A stretch of 64,000 nucleotides of DNA. Source: Ichthyophis bannanicus (Eukaryota; Chordata; Amphibia; Gymnophiona; Ichthyophiidae). Under the pieces are notes generated by a model. It was not told where the DNA came from and ran no database searches. It saw only the letters and a program-made list of their open reading frames with translations. Positions 23,608 to 35,355 of the stretch are shown here, piece after piece; the stretch's first letter is position 1; the number at the start of each line of letters is the position of its first letter. The position numbers and the translations under genes are program-made. The DNA is taken from NCBI GenBank assembly GCA_033557465.1, contig CM066035.1, positions 899,093,309 through 899,157,308 on the forward strand. Reading direction: 5' to 3'.

Positions 23608-23822
23608 AACATAGTAACATACTATATGGCAGCAAATAAAGACCAGTATGGTCCATCTAGTCTGCCCAGCAAGGTGGCAAGAGTAGGTGCACCTGCCGCT
23701 CCGTGCAGGTCACCCCTCCCCATGCCTTTGTTTAGGGGTGTACCCACCGCTCCATGTAGGTCACCCCTATTTGTTGAGATATAAGAGAGAGTTATAGTTA
23801 TTTTGATTTTATCCTTTTGCCT
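23608..23822 (-). mobile_element. CR1-type 3' fragment
   Basis: This is the same subfamily as the insertion at 1944-2259: the AACATAGTAACATA octamer tail, AAGACCAGTATGGTCCATCT, and the CACCCCTCCCCATG and TTTGTTTAGGGGTG phrases are shared. The match stops near 23822. Confidence 0.75.
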
Positions 23823-25320
23823 CATTCCACGGTCGGGCCTAAACACTAGGGAAATTGCTAAGCCCATCGCCGCAGTTTCAGAAGAGAGATGGCCGACAGC
23901 AAAGCCCATTCCACTGGTCACTGCTAAGAATTTCACAGACATGGCTGTCAACTGTGAACAGGCATTAAAAGGGGGGGGGATAGAAAAAAAAGAAGGGAGA
24001 ATGAATGCGGGCGGCACAGTGAAAGAGAGGAGAAGCGCTGCCCCCACCCTCTCCTCTGATTCTTTTCAGGAATTATTTGTAGTCCTTTATGTGTACTGCA
24101 TAATCTCTTTAGTCTGGGATCACGAGCTAATTAATCCTCTCTCAGATTAAAAACTATGACGAATGAGTGAGGTTTTGGATCATAACTTTCTGGCCCATCT
24201 CTACTTTTTTTTTTTGTAATCGCAGGCTTTATTAACAAAACAAACACAAGCATGAATTCCACCAACATACTGTTAACATCCATTGTGTATGACACATCAG
24301 ATACCCCAGTTCAAATGAACAGCCTTTTCTTTTATGACTAGTTTTATCAGGAAACCCAAGAATCACTCATAAGGAAAAAACAAAAAGAGAAAGAGTGGCA
24401 GGAGCTACCCCTCTCCCTTTCAGTCCTCCATGCTCACCCCAACCTCTCCCTTCCCTCATGGCCACGTTCCCTCTTCCCTCCCCCTCTCCTATAACAGAAT
24501 GCTCCCAGCAACCCTCCTAACCATGAGCATGTCTATGCACTCAATCCATACAAATGGCCACCAGCTGTGTGCAAAATATGCCTTTCCATGCTTTCTAAGA
24601 ACAGTCACCCTTTCCATACTGCAGATAGCCCACATTCACATCAGTCAATTACTCAGTCGGGGAGGCCACTTGCTTCATCCAACTTGGTCGCATTCAGGCA
24701 GTGCTTCACCATGCGAGCTACAGGGCCTTCACTCCTGCTATTGACCTATTAAACAGGAATATCGCCAGATCTCAAGGCACCTCCCTACCCACCAACCTTT
24801 GAATCCTGTAATGTATGCCCTACCAGTATCCTTGAATTTGAGGACAACTCCACCACACATGAGCAAAAGTCCCGTTCATTCCACACCGTCTCCAACACAG
24901 CCCAGAGGAGCCGTAAAAGCTCTTGCCAGCCACACTCGTGTCATATACCACCTGTACAAAATTTAATAGTTATTTTTCTGAACATTAACTGCCATAGAAC
25001 TCTTCCCCAGCCTACACTCAACCTGTTCCCGCTGCCACTCAGTGTACCTCAGCTGCAGCTCCCTAGCCCAATATATTCTATGCTCCCAGCTCCAAAGGCC
25101 AGAAATTGATGAATAAAGAACTGAGATCAGTCTAGTGTTGGAGATTCATTCCTCAGATTTTCCATCTCCAACAAAGCCTTAGCTACCTGGTTTTAATCTC
25201 CTTCCCCACCCAATGCACTCTTTGGGAATAATGGTAAACATGATGCTGGAGTAAGTCAGATTCGTCCCTCAACTCTTGAAAGGACAATAACTGCCCATCC
25301 TCAACCAGTTGATCCACCTA

Positions 25321-28300
25321 TCATAGCTCCTGTGCCCCCACTGACTGAACACCTTTGATTTTATCCTTGCTCAAAGGTGTTATTTTCATTAGGCGATGGG
25401 GTGGACAAGCAAACTCCCCAAGACCAGAAATATTTGCCCAGTATTTAATAGTGTGTCCCACATATGGGTTTCCCACACCCTTATACACTTGACATTTTGC
25501 TTTTAACCCTAGCTGTCCTCCCAAGTCCAAAATCCCCAGACGTTCTCTTTCCAATTTCACCCAGTATTTGGTGCTTGTCTGGTTCATCCATTCAGCTCTT
25601 TATCTACTGCATAATGCCAACGTAAATTAGGGATTCCCATTCCTCCCCTCTTCTGGTGCGCAAATAAGATATGCTTTGCTATCAATGAACTCCTGCACTA
25701 CCAGACAAATTTCATCAACTGTCATTGCCACCTTTCCAGTACTTCAAAAGGCAAAGCTATCAGTAAAAAACTTGAAAAATGTATAAATATCTTGGAAGAA
25801 CTACCATTTTCAATATAGCAATTCTACCAAACCACGACAGAGTCTGCCCCAACCATGTCTCCAGGTCCCTCGTCACCTGCCGTTTCAGAGGAGGATAGTT
25901 AGCTTTGTATAATGCTAGGGCATTCATTGTCAAATTAACCCAAAGATATCTCAGAGATGAATCCACCCAACTAAAAGGAAAATGGGCATGAAGACACTCA
26001 TATTCTCCCTCTTCGATACTGATGTTAAATATCTCTGACTTAGAGGAATTAATTTTGAAACCCGAAACTTTGGACTAGTCCTCGAAAATCCACATTAGTT
26101 TAGGAAGAGATATCAAAAGTCTTGTCAGGGAAAGCAGTAGGTCATCTGCAAATAAAGCCATCTTATATTCACCATCTCCCACCTGTACACCTCTGACGGC
26201 TGATTTACAAATTTGCTGAGCCAATGGCTCCATCACCAATGCAAACAAAAGTGGAGACAATGGAAATCCTTTGACGAGTGCCATACCCTAACTCAAAGAA
26301 CTGTGAGCAACCATTATTCACCTCACACATGCCCAAGGCCCCTTATACAGAGTATGTATCCAGCTCTGGAAATTCAGCCCAAACCCCATCTTGACCAACA
26401 CACTATGCAAAAAATCCCAGTTCACTCTATCAAAGGCTTTTTCCGCATCCACAGTCAACAACAGCACCTGCTGCCCTGTCCCTCGTGCCAATTGCATCAG
26501 TTGAAGCATCCGACAAATGTTATCCATCACCTGCCTCCCTGCCAAGAAGCCTACTTGATCCTCTTTAACCAACTGAGGGAGGACGGAGGTCAACCAAATT
26601 GCCAAAACTTTTGCCAATCTTTTTACATCGACATTCAATAATGAGATGGAACTATAGGAGGAAATTTCCGATTTAACCTTCCCTGGCTGAAATTACAGAT
26701 ATCACTGCCTCCAATTGCGTAAGGGGCAAGATGTCCCCTCTCCACACTGCATTAAACACCTCTGCCAGCACCGGGGCCATGCTCATCCCAAACTTCTTGT
26801 AATACTCGGAGGTAAAACTGTCAACCCTTGGCATTTTCCCCGTTGCAAGTGCCTTTATCGCCTACAGCACTTCCTGGGCTATGATCTCAGCTTCCAACAA
26901 GTCCCACTCCCCCAGGGCCAGCATTCCCAGAGAAACCCCCTCCAGAAAATCATCGATCCGCTTCTGTGGAACACCATCCACCTCTTACAATTGTTCAAAA
27001 AAGTCTGCGAATGCTGCCTGGATGTCACCTGACTTTAAATATCTCTGACCCTTCTTACCTTGAATTTCTCTTACCCTGCCCGTCTGCTGTATACGCAAAC
27101 CCAGTGCCAGCAGCTTTCTCTCCTTATTACCCTTCTCATAAAAGATTTGCCTATGCCTACATCTGTTATAGTCTAACTCTTTCTGCATGTGCTTGTTGAG
27201 CTTAGCCCACGGGGCTATCCAGGTTTTCCAAGATTGCTTAGACCTTGATTTCTCATGCGGTTAGCATTGGAGCACGTTGGGGCGGAGCAGGGGAGAATGA
27301 AAGGGCTCAATGGGTAGCAGCAATTTTCGATGCTACCCGCTTAGCTCTCTGCGCCTTAAAGATAGGTGACTTTTTTACTCTCCGTTCTTTAAGGCGCAGG
27401 GGCTAAGCGGGTAGCATCGAAAATTGCTGCTACCAATTCAGTCTCGGCGGCTCCAGGCATGTCCAGCCAAACCCGGATTTTCATTTCTGTCACCACGAAA
27501 GTGAAAATCCGGGTTAAGGGGGTTGACGGGCAGGCTATGCACCGATACAGCCTGCCTAGATGAAAATCGGGCCCTTAGTGTCCACCTTCCTCTGGGTCCA
27601 CCCCTCCTAACTCCACCCAGTAAGGGGCATGATCCAACCCGGTGATTGCACCTATCTCTGCTGCCAATACCGTAGTTCTCAAATGCTGATCAACAAGAAG
27701 ATAATTGATACGCATATAAACATGATGTACCAGGGAAAAGTAAGTATAACTTTGCTCCCCCTGATACAGCTCCCACAAGATATCCTGCAAACCCAAATCA
27801 GTCAACACCCTTCTAAGCTCCTTACTCATCCCACCTTCCCATTGTGCCCCTCAACTTGTAGAATCTAGCTGTGGTTGCAAGCATTACAGTCCTCCCTCCC
27901 CCCTCCCCCCCCCCCCAAATTACCTATCCCTTGGCAAATTCTGCCAGTGAGGCCTTGAGTTCACTAAATAAAAAGTTGCTTGATGTTCATTGGAGTCATA
28001 AATATTAGCTAACGTATAGAAATCCCCATTAATCTACACATTCAAAAATATCCACCTTCCCCCTTTTATTTCGCTGTACCTCTTCCACCTCTACCTGGAG
28101 GTTTTGATGGAACAAAATCACCTCCCCCCCCCCACCCCCTTTTTACACCATGAAATATCAGAGGCTGCCCACCCCCCTCCCAAAGGGTCTCCTCTTCAGC
28201 CACTCATGGCACCCCGTCCTGAGGTGGGTCTCCTGCAAAAAGAACACTTCTCCCAGGCGCCTCAGCTGCGAAGCATTCGTTTTCTGGGCAAATTAGTCCT

Positions 28301-28330
28301 TTCACATTTATGGGCGTGATTCTCATCATG
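25321..28330 (-). pseudogene. L1-clade ORF2 (endonuclease, RT, C-terminal), decayed
   Basis: Minus-strand fragments in order: an endonuclease start ITPINVKGL near 28325; the endonuclease end IDYLL-like (MRINYLLVDQ) and ITGLDHAPYWVEL at 27575-27829; the RT block EDQVGFLAGRQVMDNI, then VDAEKAFDRVNWDFL at 26318-26638; GFPLSPLLFALV and LFADDLLL (catalytic ADD) at 26075-26284; WFGRIAILKMVVLPRYLY at 25760-25966; and a C-terminal GVGNPYVGH block. It is the same protein plan as the better preserved copy at 48590-52409. At least five frame changes occur. Confidence 0.8.
27245..27575. mobile_element. Foldback (palindromic) insertion in the L1 endonuclease region
   Basis: GGTAGCAGCAATTTTCGATG at about 27318 is the start of an arm that reappears inverted, ending GCTGCTACC at about 27433. 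Each arm is about 50 bp around an AT-rich loop. A second inverted pair AACCCGGATTTTCA / TGAAAATCCGGGTT flanks a short loop at about 27471-27515. L1 coding similarity stops and resumes on either side. No target duplication could be fixed, so the class is unknown. Confidence 0.6.
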
Positions 28331-29034
28331 GCAGTTCATACACACATCCATCCCTACTGCAACAGCCATTCAAAAAACAGACCCACAATGCACACATCTT
28401 GCTCTCTATTCCCCTCTGCTAACAGGTTACTATCAAAGGACTCACTATATCCACACCCCCCCCTGTTTTGCCCACCATACTTTCACCCTTCCCAATATCC
28501 CTCCCTTCCCATTGCCCTCTCAAAACCCCTCCATCCTACCCATCCCCTCAATTAGCCTGCTCCCATAGCAGAACATTATCCCCTAATGCAGCCCAAAGAT
28601 ACTTCCCCCAGTCCATCCTGCCCCCATATCATCTCTGTATAATCAAGCACAAACATCACAACAGCACAGTAATAATAGTTCCTGTCCTCCCTTCCCATCA
28701 CCCCCACATTACCCATGCGTAATATTCAACATCTACATAGTGACCCACTTCTTCCTCCCCACCTCCTCCTAAACGCACCACCCCCAGTCAGCTTATGCCC
28801 TTATTAGCACAAAAGCCCTCACTTAATCCATTAGAAAGATTACATAACAATATTATGACTTGTGTACATCGCAACGCTATCTAACAGGGAACAGCAGGCA
28901 ACAAAGTTCTGGCCAGCAAACTGATCTGTCTGTACAGAAACAACTTCCCAGTGCAATCGCTTTACTGGTGCCAAGCTTTAACCCGCATCTCCAAAAAGTC
29001 AACAAATCAATGTGTTTTATCTCTCACCCTCTCC

Positions 29035-31446
29035 ACTGGCTCAGGGCTTCTGCGTGGGATCGCATCATGCTACTGATAGGAGATTTCAATATGCCAGATG
29101 TTGATTGGCACATTCCTGCTGCAGTATCATCTAGAAGTAAGGAGATCCTGGATTCTCTACAGGGAGAACTATTCAGGCAATTGGTAACAGACCCCACACG
29201 TGAAGGGGCCATACTGGACTTGGTGCTTACCAATGGTGAAAGTGTTTCTGATGTTGTAGTGGGAGATCATTTTGCATCCAGTGATCACCAGATGGTGTGA
29301 TTCAGTATTAGGACTAGGGCTGTTAGAATCCATTCCAAGGTGAGGATCTTAGACTTTAGGAAGACTAACTTTGCGAAGATGGGCCAATACCTCAGGGAGT
29401 CGTTAGTGGGATGGGAACAGCTGGGGGATGTAGAAAAACAGTGGGCAAAACTGAAAGGGGGTATTTTAAGGGCAACCAACCTTTTTGTTAAAATGGTAAA
29501 TAAAGGAAAAGGAGACCGCTATGGTTTTCGAAGGAAGTAGCTGAAAAAGTGAAGAAAAAGAGGGAGGCCTTCATGAAATACAAGAGATCACAGAGAGAGG
29601 AAGACTGGCATCTGTATTTGGAAAAACTTAGAGAAGCTAGCAAAGTAGTCAAGAAGGCAAAGATTCAAAAGGAGGAGGAAATAGCCAATGCAATAAAATG
29701 GGGGGATAAGACATTTTTCAGATATATTAGTGAGAAGAGGAAGGGCAAAAGTGGTATTGTCAGACTCAAGGGTGCAGGAGGGGAATATGTAGAAGCTGAT
29801 AAGGATAAAGCGGAATTGCTTAACAAATATTTTTGTTCTGTGTTCACAGATGAAGAACCAGGAGCAGGACCTCAGAAAACACCCACAAATAGGAACAGAA
29901 GCGAGGGACATCTTGAACAATTTTCAGAAGACTGTGTTCGTGAGAAACTAGCTCAACTTAAAGTAGACAAAGCGATGGGACCAGATGGGATACACCCTAG
30001 AATACTGAGGGAACTTGGGGACGTTCTAGCAACTCCACTGACTGACCTTTTCAATGCTTCGTTGGAGTGGTGCCAAAGGACTGGAGAGAGACTCATGTGG
30101 TGCCTTTACACAAAAGCGGAAGTAAGGATGTGGTTGAAAACTACAGGCCGGTTAGTTTAACTTCGGTGGTGAGTAAATTATTGGAAACGCTGCTGAAAGA
30201 GAAAATAGTGAGCTTTCTGGAGTCCAGCGGATTACAGGATCCGAGGCAGCATGGATTCACCAGAGGCAGGTCTTGTCAGACAAATCTGATTGATTTCTTT
30301 GACTGGGTGACCAGGAAGTTGGACCGAGGGAGAGCTCTAGATGTGGTGTATTTAGATTTCAGTAAAGCCTTTGACACTGTTCCTCACAGGCAACCTATAA
30401 ACAAACTGAGCACCCTAGGGATGGACCCTAAAGTTACTGCTTGGGTTAGAAATTGGTTGGGTGGGAGGCGACAAAGGGTACAAGTAAATGGAGCTCACTC
30501 TGAGGAGAAGGATGTTACCAGTGGTGTGCCCCAGGGATCTGTCCTTGGTCCGATTCTTTTCAGATGATACCAAAATCTGCAATAGAGTAGACACCCAGGA
30601 AGGTGTAGATAACATGAGGAGGGATCTAGCTAAGCTTGAAGAATGGTCTAGAATTTGGCAGCTGGGATTTAATGTTAAAAAATGTAAGGTCATGCATTTG
30701 GGCTGCAGCAATCCAAGGCAGCAATACAGTATAGGAGGTGAAGTACTTTTGTCCACTAAAGAAGAGCGGGACCTAGGCATGGTTGTGTCTGATGATCTTA
30801 AAGTAGCTAAACAGGTAGAAAAGGCGACGGCAAAAGCTAGAAGGATGCTTGGGTGCATACAGAGAGGAATGGCTAGCAGAAAAAAGGAGGTGATAATGCC
30901 TCTGTATAAGTCTTTGGTGCGACCTCATTTGAAGTATAGTGTGCAATTCTGGAGACCGCACCTTCAAAAGGATGTGAACAGGATGGAGTCGGTGCAGAGG
31001 GTGGCTACTAAAATGATTAGTGGGCTTCATTATAAAGCATATGAGGACAGACTTAAGGATCTTAATATGTACACCTTAGAGGAAAGGCGGGATAGAGATG
31101 ATATGATTGAGATGTTTAAATACCTCCGTGGCATAAATGTTCAGGGAGAGAGCCTCTTTCAATTGAAAGCAAGTTCTGCTACGAGGGGACATGGGATGAG
31201 GGTGAAGGGAGATAGATTCAGGAGTGATATGTGGAAATATTTCTTTATGGAAAGAGTAGTGGATCCATGGAATAGTCTTCCAGTGGAGGTGTTAGAGATG
31301 AGGACAGTAACTGAATTCAAAAAAGCATGGGACCAACACAGAGGATCTCTAAAGGTAAAAAGTGGACTGTTGTAGTTGTTGATATGGAAGGACAGACTAG
31401 ATAGGCCATGTGGTCTTTTTCTGTCATCATGTTTCTATGTTTCTAT
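29035..31446 (+). mobile_element. CR1 LINE, 5'-truncated, inserted in the L1 element
   Basis: The element begins within the endonuclease (LLIGDFNMPDVDW) and ends with the tail TTTCTATG repeated at about 31431-31446, the 8-bp tail repeat typical of CR1. The flanking L1 sequence is in the opposite orientation. Protein segments in order: endonuclease end, linker, RT and C-terminal part, with two frame changes and an internal deletion next to the RT catalytic site. No target duplication is seen, which is usual for CR1. Confidence 0.88.
29060..31375 (+). pseudogene. CR1 ORF2 protein, frameshifted and internally deleted
   Basis: The endonuclease end (LLIGDFNMPDVDWHI, SSDHQMV with the DH pair) is followed by a lysine-rich linker, then RT blocks KAMGPDGIHPRILREL, ETHVVPLHKSGSKD, NYRPVSLTSVVSK, QHGFTRGRSCQTNL, YLDFSKAFDTVPH and [13 protein letters not shown]. 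Directly after the last block the sequence jumps to SDDTKICNRV. The segment that should connect them (INDL to the start of the FADD motif) is missing, and with it the first residue pair of the catalytic loop. The C-terminal part from about 30570 to the stop at 31375 is uninterrupted. It could not be active. Confidence 0.88.
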
Positions 31447-32290
31447 CCTTCACCAGTCCAGCTAGGCGCAGGGACCTTCATGCCTCAGTCAGGACCTTTA
31501 GTGATTGTCTCTTGCCAGCTAACATAGTTCATTCAAAAAAGGGGAAGGACTAGGAAAACATGATCCCCTCCCTAGCTAGCACCACAATAACAGGCCCATC
31601 TCCCATCTCCTCATGAGGGTAAAAGTAGACCGATCCTGGTATAATGTTATTTGTGCATTTCCTTAGGCTAGACTTTTCTTCACTCAGCCTTTCCGCAGCA
31701 ACAGATCAGCATTTTGTTATCGCAAAATCTGAGCAATAATATCTTGTGGCTTATTCCCTGGGGCGCCGGTTTCAATTTTTGAGGTCATCTAGTTTATAGA
31801 TAAGCTTCATAGCCTGATATGTCGGTCAACCACGCATTGCAAATCAGTGAGGGCTTCTGCATGCTCCTCCATTTTAGTCTCCATCTCCTCCATGCAGCGT
31901 CCCAACTCTCATATGTCACCTTGAATGTTCTTGATTTTACTCAACACATCCTCCAACATCACATGGAATTCTGCAGCTGGTTCCTTAACACCCCGACGGA
32001 ACTCGCACTTAATGTAGGTTAAAAAGTCCAATCTGCCACTTCTGCCCTTCATCACCTTCATAATCAACATCGGATTCTGCCAACGCCACACTGAGTGGGA
32101 AATCTGCACGCAGACAGGCCTTGGTGATTAGGCTTTGCAACACTGTGGGCTTCTCTCTCGGCTTTGTTGGTTTACTTCTTGCCGCCGTCGCTCATTGAGT
32201 CTGTCTCACTTGCCAGGAACACACCCTCCATGCCCTTTAAAACCAACTTCTGCTAATTTTAAAAGGTTTTTATGCCAGCAAAGACACTGA
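31447..32290 (-). pseudogene. L1-clade ORF1 and 5' region, decayed
   Basis: On the minus strand 31909-32109 reads TYIKCEFRRGVKEPAAEFHVMLEDVLSKIKNIQ, and further fragments show heptad-like glutamate/lysine patterns (EEMETKMEEHAEALTDLQ). This fits the coiled-coil part of an L1 ORF1 RNA-binding protein. It matches the order expected for the interrupted element whose ORF2 lies at 25321-28330. The identification rests on position and coiled-coil style. Confidence 0.55.
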
Positions 32291-32399
32291 GCTGCCATCA
32301 GTATCACCAACATCTCTTCCTCTCTATCTCTACTTTTATGTTGTTCTTTGTAGCAAAAGTCACATGTGATATTCTAGAGCGCTTGGCTAAGTGCTAAAA

Positions 32400-32965
32400 T
32401 ATAGCTTGAGTTAGGAGTAGACTAGTGGTTAGAACACTGGCTTGGCAACCAAGAGAACCAGGGTTTGATTCCCACTAGCAGTCCTTGTGGCCTTGGGCAA
32501 GTCACTTAACCCTCCAGTGCCTCAGAAGTAAGCCCTGGCAATCTACTTCCAGTCACATTGTCAAGAAACCCCAGGAGTGGCTGGGCTGCCAGGACTAGGG
32601 TTGCCAACTTTTTCACCGAGAAAAACCCGACACCTGTGGCCTTTAACCTTTCCCAGAAATCGCGGCTTCACAGAAACAGCCGCCAGCGTGAAGGAAAAAG
32701 ATCTTCACGCTGGCGGTTGTACAGAGGGAGCTGGGGCCTCGCGCGGGCTTCCCTGGCTCCCTCCCCCGCGGACTTTGGGAGAAAAGCCGATTTTTTGCTC
32801 TCGCTGCTCCCAATATGCGGCCAGAGCAAAAAAACGGCTTTTCAAGGGCTGGTTTTACTTCTCTGCCGGCAGCCGGCCTGGCCATGGAAAAACCGGCGAG
32901 GCCGGCTGAACACTTGCCGGTTGGCAACCCTAGCCAGGACTCCACACTGACTTGAAGGCACACAT
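32400..32965 (+). mobile_element. tRNA-derived SINE interrupted by a hAT MITE
   Basis: The head contains a box A-like TAGTGGTTAGAACACTGG and a box B-like GGGTTTGATTCCC. The body has CTTGGGCAAGTCACTTAACC and the 3' end has GACTTGAAGGCACACA. The 3' end resumes at 32941 after the MITE at 32596-32932. Confidence 0.85.
32596..32932. mobile_element. hAT MITE with perfect 8-bp target duplication
   Basis: The element is 337 bp with terminal inverted repeats TAGGGTTGCCAAC ... GTTGGCAACCCTA. The target GCCAGGAC is at 32588-32595 and again at 32933-32940, within the host SINE. Inside, AAGATCTTCACGCTGGCGG and its inverse form a further hairpin near 32668-32720. There is no coding capacity; it was presumably moved by a hAT transposase encoded elsewhere. 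Confidence 0.9.
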
Positions 32966-33024
32966 TGCATTTATGTAAATTAGGCAAAAGGATAGCTTTT
33001 AAGGTAGAGCTTGGACAAGTATAT

Positions 33025-33530
33025 GAGTAGCTTACAGTGGACTGAAAACCAGGGAAGCCAAGATAAAATCCTACTGACAAGACCTTTGGGAAGTCACTTT
33101 ACCCTCCACTGCCTCAGGTACAAACTGAGAGCTAGATTTACTGAAGGACTTTATTGTGCTAATGCTGATGATGTAGGTCCCATTGTGGTAAGTGATTCAT
33201 GGTAACACAGTAGTGCTGTAAGCCAGGGATATCAAACTCCAGTCCTGGAGGGCCACAAACCGCAATCTTTCAGGATGCCCTAAATGAATATTAGGTGTGT
33301 AACATGTGGTATACCGCTATAGACATACTATATGCACTTTGTACGTGCAAATATATCATGCATATTAATAGGGATATCCTGAAAAACTGAATGGTTTGCA
33401 GCCCTCCAGAACTAGAGTTTGACACCCTTGTTGTAAGCCCTCCAAGGGCAAGGAAATAGCTACTGTATGTGAAAGTATCTCACCTTGAACTACCGCTGAA
33501 AAGACATGAGCTAAATCCAAAAATTAAAAT
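33025..33530 (+). mobile_element. SINE remnant (L2-like tail) split by a hAT MITE
   Basis: TTGGGAAGTCACTTTACCCT and GCCTCAGGTACAAACTGAGAG on the left, then TTGTAAGCCCTCCAAGGGCA and GAGCTAAATCCAAAAATTA on the right, match the SINE parts seen at 34110-34262. The hAT MITE at 33224-33430 separates them. Confidence 0.6.
33224..33430. mobile_element. hAT MITE (Charlie-like), near-perfect target duplication
   Basis: It begins CAGGGATATCAAACTCCAGT, and the right end is the inverse, reading GAGTTTGACACCCTTG. Flanks CTGTAAGC (33216-33223) and TTGTAAGC (33431-33438) differ at one base, as expected for an aged 8-bp hAT duplication. It is related to the element at 12370-12552. Confidence 0.82.
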
Positions 33531-33870
33531 GAATTGAGCAATTGCTTACTTGAAATTTATATTGGTTTTAATGTTGTTTTCTCAAAATGTAATTAAGACA
33601 CCAATGAAAGCAAAATGAATATTATCTATGGTCTTCTAGTCCATACCCAGCAAATGCCTGAAAGAGTATTGAAATTACTGGGAAGGAAATAAAGATGTTT
33701 TTGTTGCTGTACCATATGTCAAACAAAATATAGGGAAACGGTCCTTTTTTCTATTATCTCATAGGAATTCATTTCTGATTCCATCCCTATAATTCAACGC
33801 TTTACCATTTTGTGCATGTTGACTGTGATCTTGGAATGCTTGGGAAGCATTTTTCAGTTCTGTTGGGTGT

Positions 33871-34262
33871 GGAGGTGTAGCCTAATGGTTAGAGTAGTGG
33901 GCGGAGGACCAGCAAAGTGTAGTTTGGATCCGACTGCCAAGCAACCAGGGTTTGAGTCCCACTAGTACTCCTTGTGGCCTTGGGCAAGCCACTTAACCCT
34001 CCATTGCCTCGGAAGAAAGGCCTGGCAATCTACTTCTGGTGACACTGCCAAGAAAACCCAGGAGCTTCTGGGTCGCCAGGACTAACTCAAAGGCACACAT
34101 TGCATTTTTGCCTCTCCTTGTGCTCTTGGGCATGTCGCCTAACTCTCCATTGCCTCAGGTACAGATTGTAAGCCCTCTTGGGGATAGGAAATGACTTACT
34201 GTACCTGAATGTAACTCACTTTGAGCTGCTCCTGAAAAAGACGTGAGTTAAATCCAAAATCC
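33871..34262 (+). mobile_element. Two SINEs in series
   Basis: The first (about 33871-34110) has a box A-like TAATGGTTAGAGTAGTGG, a box B-like GGGTTTGAGTCCC and the end AACTCAAAGGCACACATTGC. The second (about 34110-34262) has lost its head. It starts in TGCTCTTGGGCATGTC and ends with TGAGTTAAATCCAAA, like the L2-tailed SINE at 16455. Confidence 0.75.
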
Positions 34263-34356
34263 CATCACCCAAAGCTGACCAAAGGCATCCTTCATTTGGT
34301 TGGAATATGCTTATTTGTGCATAAGGTACTGTCTGTTTTGCTTCCATACATGTATG

Positions 34357-34624
34357 TGGAGTGGAGGAGTGGCCTAGTGGTTGGGGGAAGGTACTTCAGG
34401 CTGGAAGGTTGGGAGTTCAAATCCCAATAGAGGACAGCAACCTTGGGCCGGAAGGACTGGGGTTTCTAGTTCCACAGGTGCTCCTTGAGGTCTGGGCAAG
34501 CCACTTAACCCTCCATAGCCCATGTTCCCTGTAAAATAGTTATCTCCAAGTTATAATGCCCTGTTCAATGTAATTTCAGTTTGTTCAATGTAAACTGGAC
34601 TGATAAGAGAATATAAATAAATGT
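34357..34624 (+). mobile_element. tRNA-derived SINE, different subfamily
   Basis: Box A-like GTGGCCTAGTGGTTGGG and box B-like GGGAGTTCAAATCCC are spaced as in a tRNA. A second GGGGTTTCTAGTTCCAC follows about 60 bp on, which may be a duplicated head. The end is TATAAATAAATG. Confidence 0.7.
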
Positions 34625-35145
34625 GAGAACAGACACAGAAAATTTGATTAGCCAATATATTTACAGCATGTTCTGACCTTGCACAATTGATAGCTAAGAA
34701 TTTGTGGAATGTAAACGAGGTTTAAACCCTATTATCATGGTTGTTTTAAATAAAATTGAAGCACTTCGAAACTTTGGGGCTAGTGTTTATGTGCACAAGA
34801 TCATTTTTCAGCATTAAATTCAAAATAGGTACTTTGAGATTATAGATGGCAGTAGGGTCTCGTTTTCCTTCAGATGCTTCTTGTTAAACATGGTAACAAA
34901 ATTTAGACTGAGAAATGGGCCATTTTCTTTAGCCTTATTCCAAGTATTCTGGGCATTCATTGTCAGTGCCATTCACCCATCCAGGTAAGTTTTGTTACTG
35001 CTTTGATATCTTTCTATCAAGCAGACAACTGGGGGCAGTTTTCAAAATAGCTTGCAAAGTCCACGGGTATTTTATCCACAGACTTTGCACCGAGTCTAAA
35101 AGGAGCATAGCACCTGTTTAACCACTTTTAAATACAACAGAAGAG
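34625..35145. other. Intergenic, nothing recognised
   Basis: AT-rich, with no supported gene. Part of 35030-35110 shares phrases with 4045-4075 (CAGACTTTGCAC), suggesting an old dispersed repeat. Confidence 0.35.
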
Positions 35146-35350
35146 TGGATGAGTAACCTAGTGGTTAGAGCAACTGCCTAGTACCCAGAAGATCAAGGGT
35201 TCAATTCCCATTGGCACTCCTTGTGACTTTGGGCAAGTCACTTTACCCTCCATTGCCTCGGAAAAAAAGGCTGGCAATCTACTTCCAATGATACATTGCC
35301 AAGAAAACCCAGAGGTAGCTGAGTCACTGACTTGATGGCACTAAAAAAAA
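35146..35350 (+). mobile_element. tRNA-derived SINE
   Basis: Box A-like TAGTGGTTAGAGCAACTGCC and box B-like GGGTTCAATTCCC are present. The body has CTTTGGGCAAGTCACTTTAC and the 3' end has CACTGACTTGATGGCAC followed by an A-rich tail. It is the best kept member of the family also seen at 32400 and 33871. Confidence 0.87.
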
Positions 35351-35355
35351 AATAC

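Larger units (their letters stand above)
24207..32290 (-). mobile_element. L1-clade LINE, near full length, interrupted twice
   Basis: The low end is a poly-T tract (24207-24216), that is, the poly-A tail on the minus strand, with TTTATT (AATAAA inverted) just inside. Moving up the coordinates, the minus strand encodes the C-terminal part, RT, endonuclease and, beyond a CR1 insertion, an ORF1 with coiled-coil character near 31800-32190. The host element is interrupted by a CR1 (about 29035-31446) and by a foldback insert (about 27245-27575). Without these it would be about 5.3 kb. All frames are heavily broken. Confidence 0.8.

Noticed and set aside
35146..35220. Functional tRNA gene
   Set aside because: Box A and box B are present, but the sequence continues into a SINE body with an A-rich tail and several copies occur nearby; no clean acceptor stem was seen.
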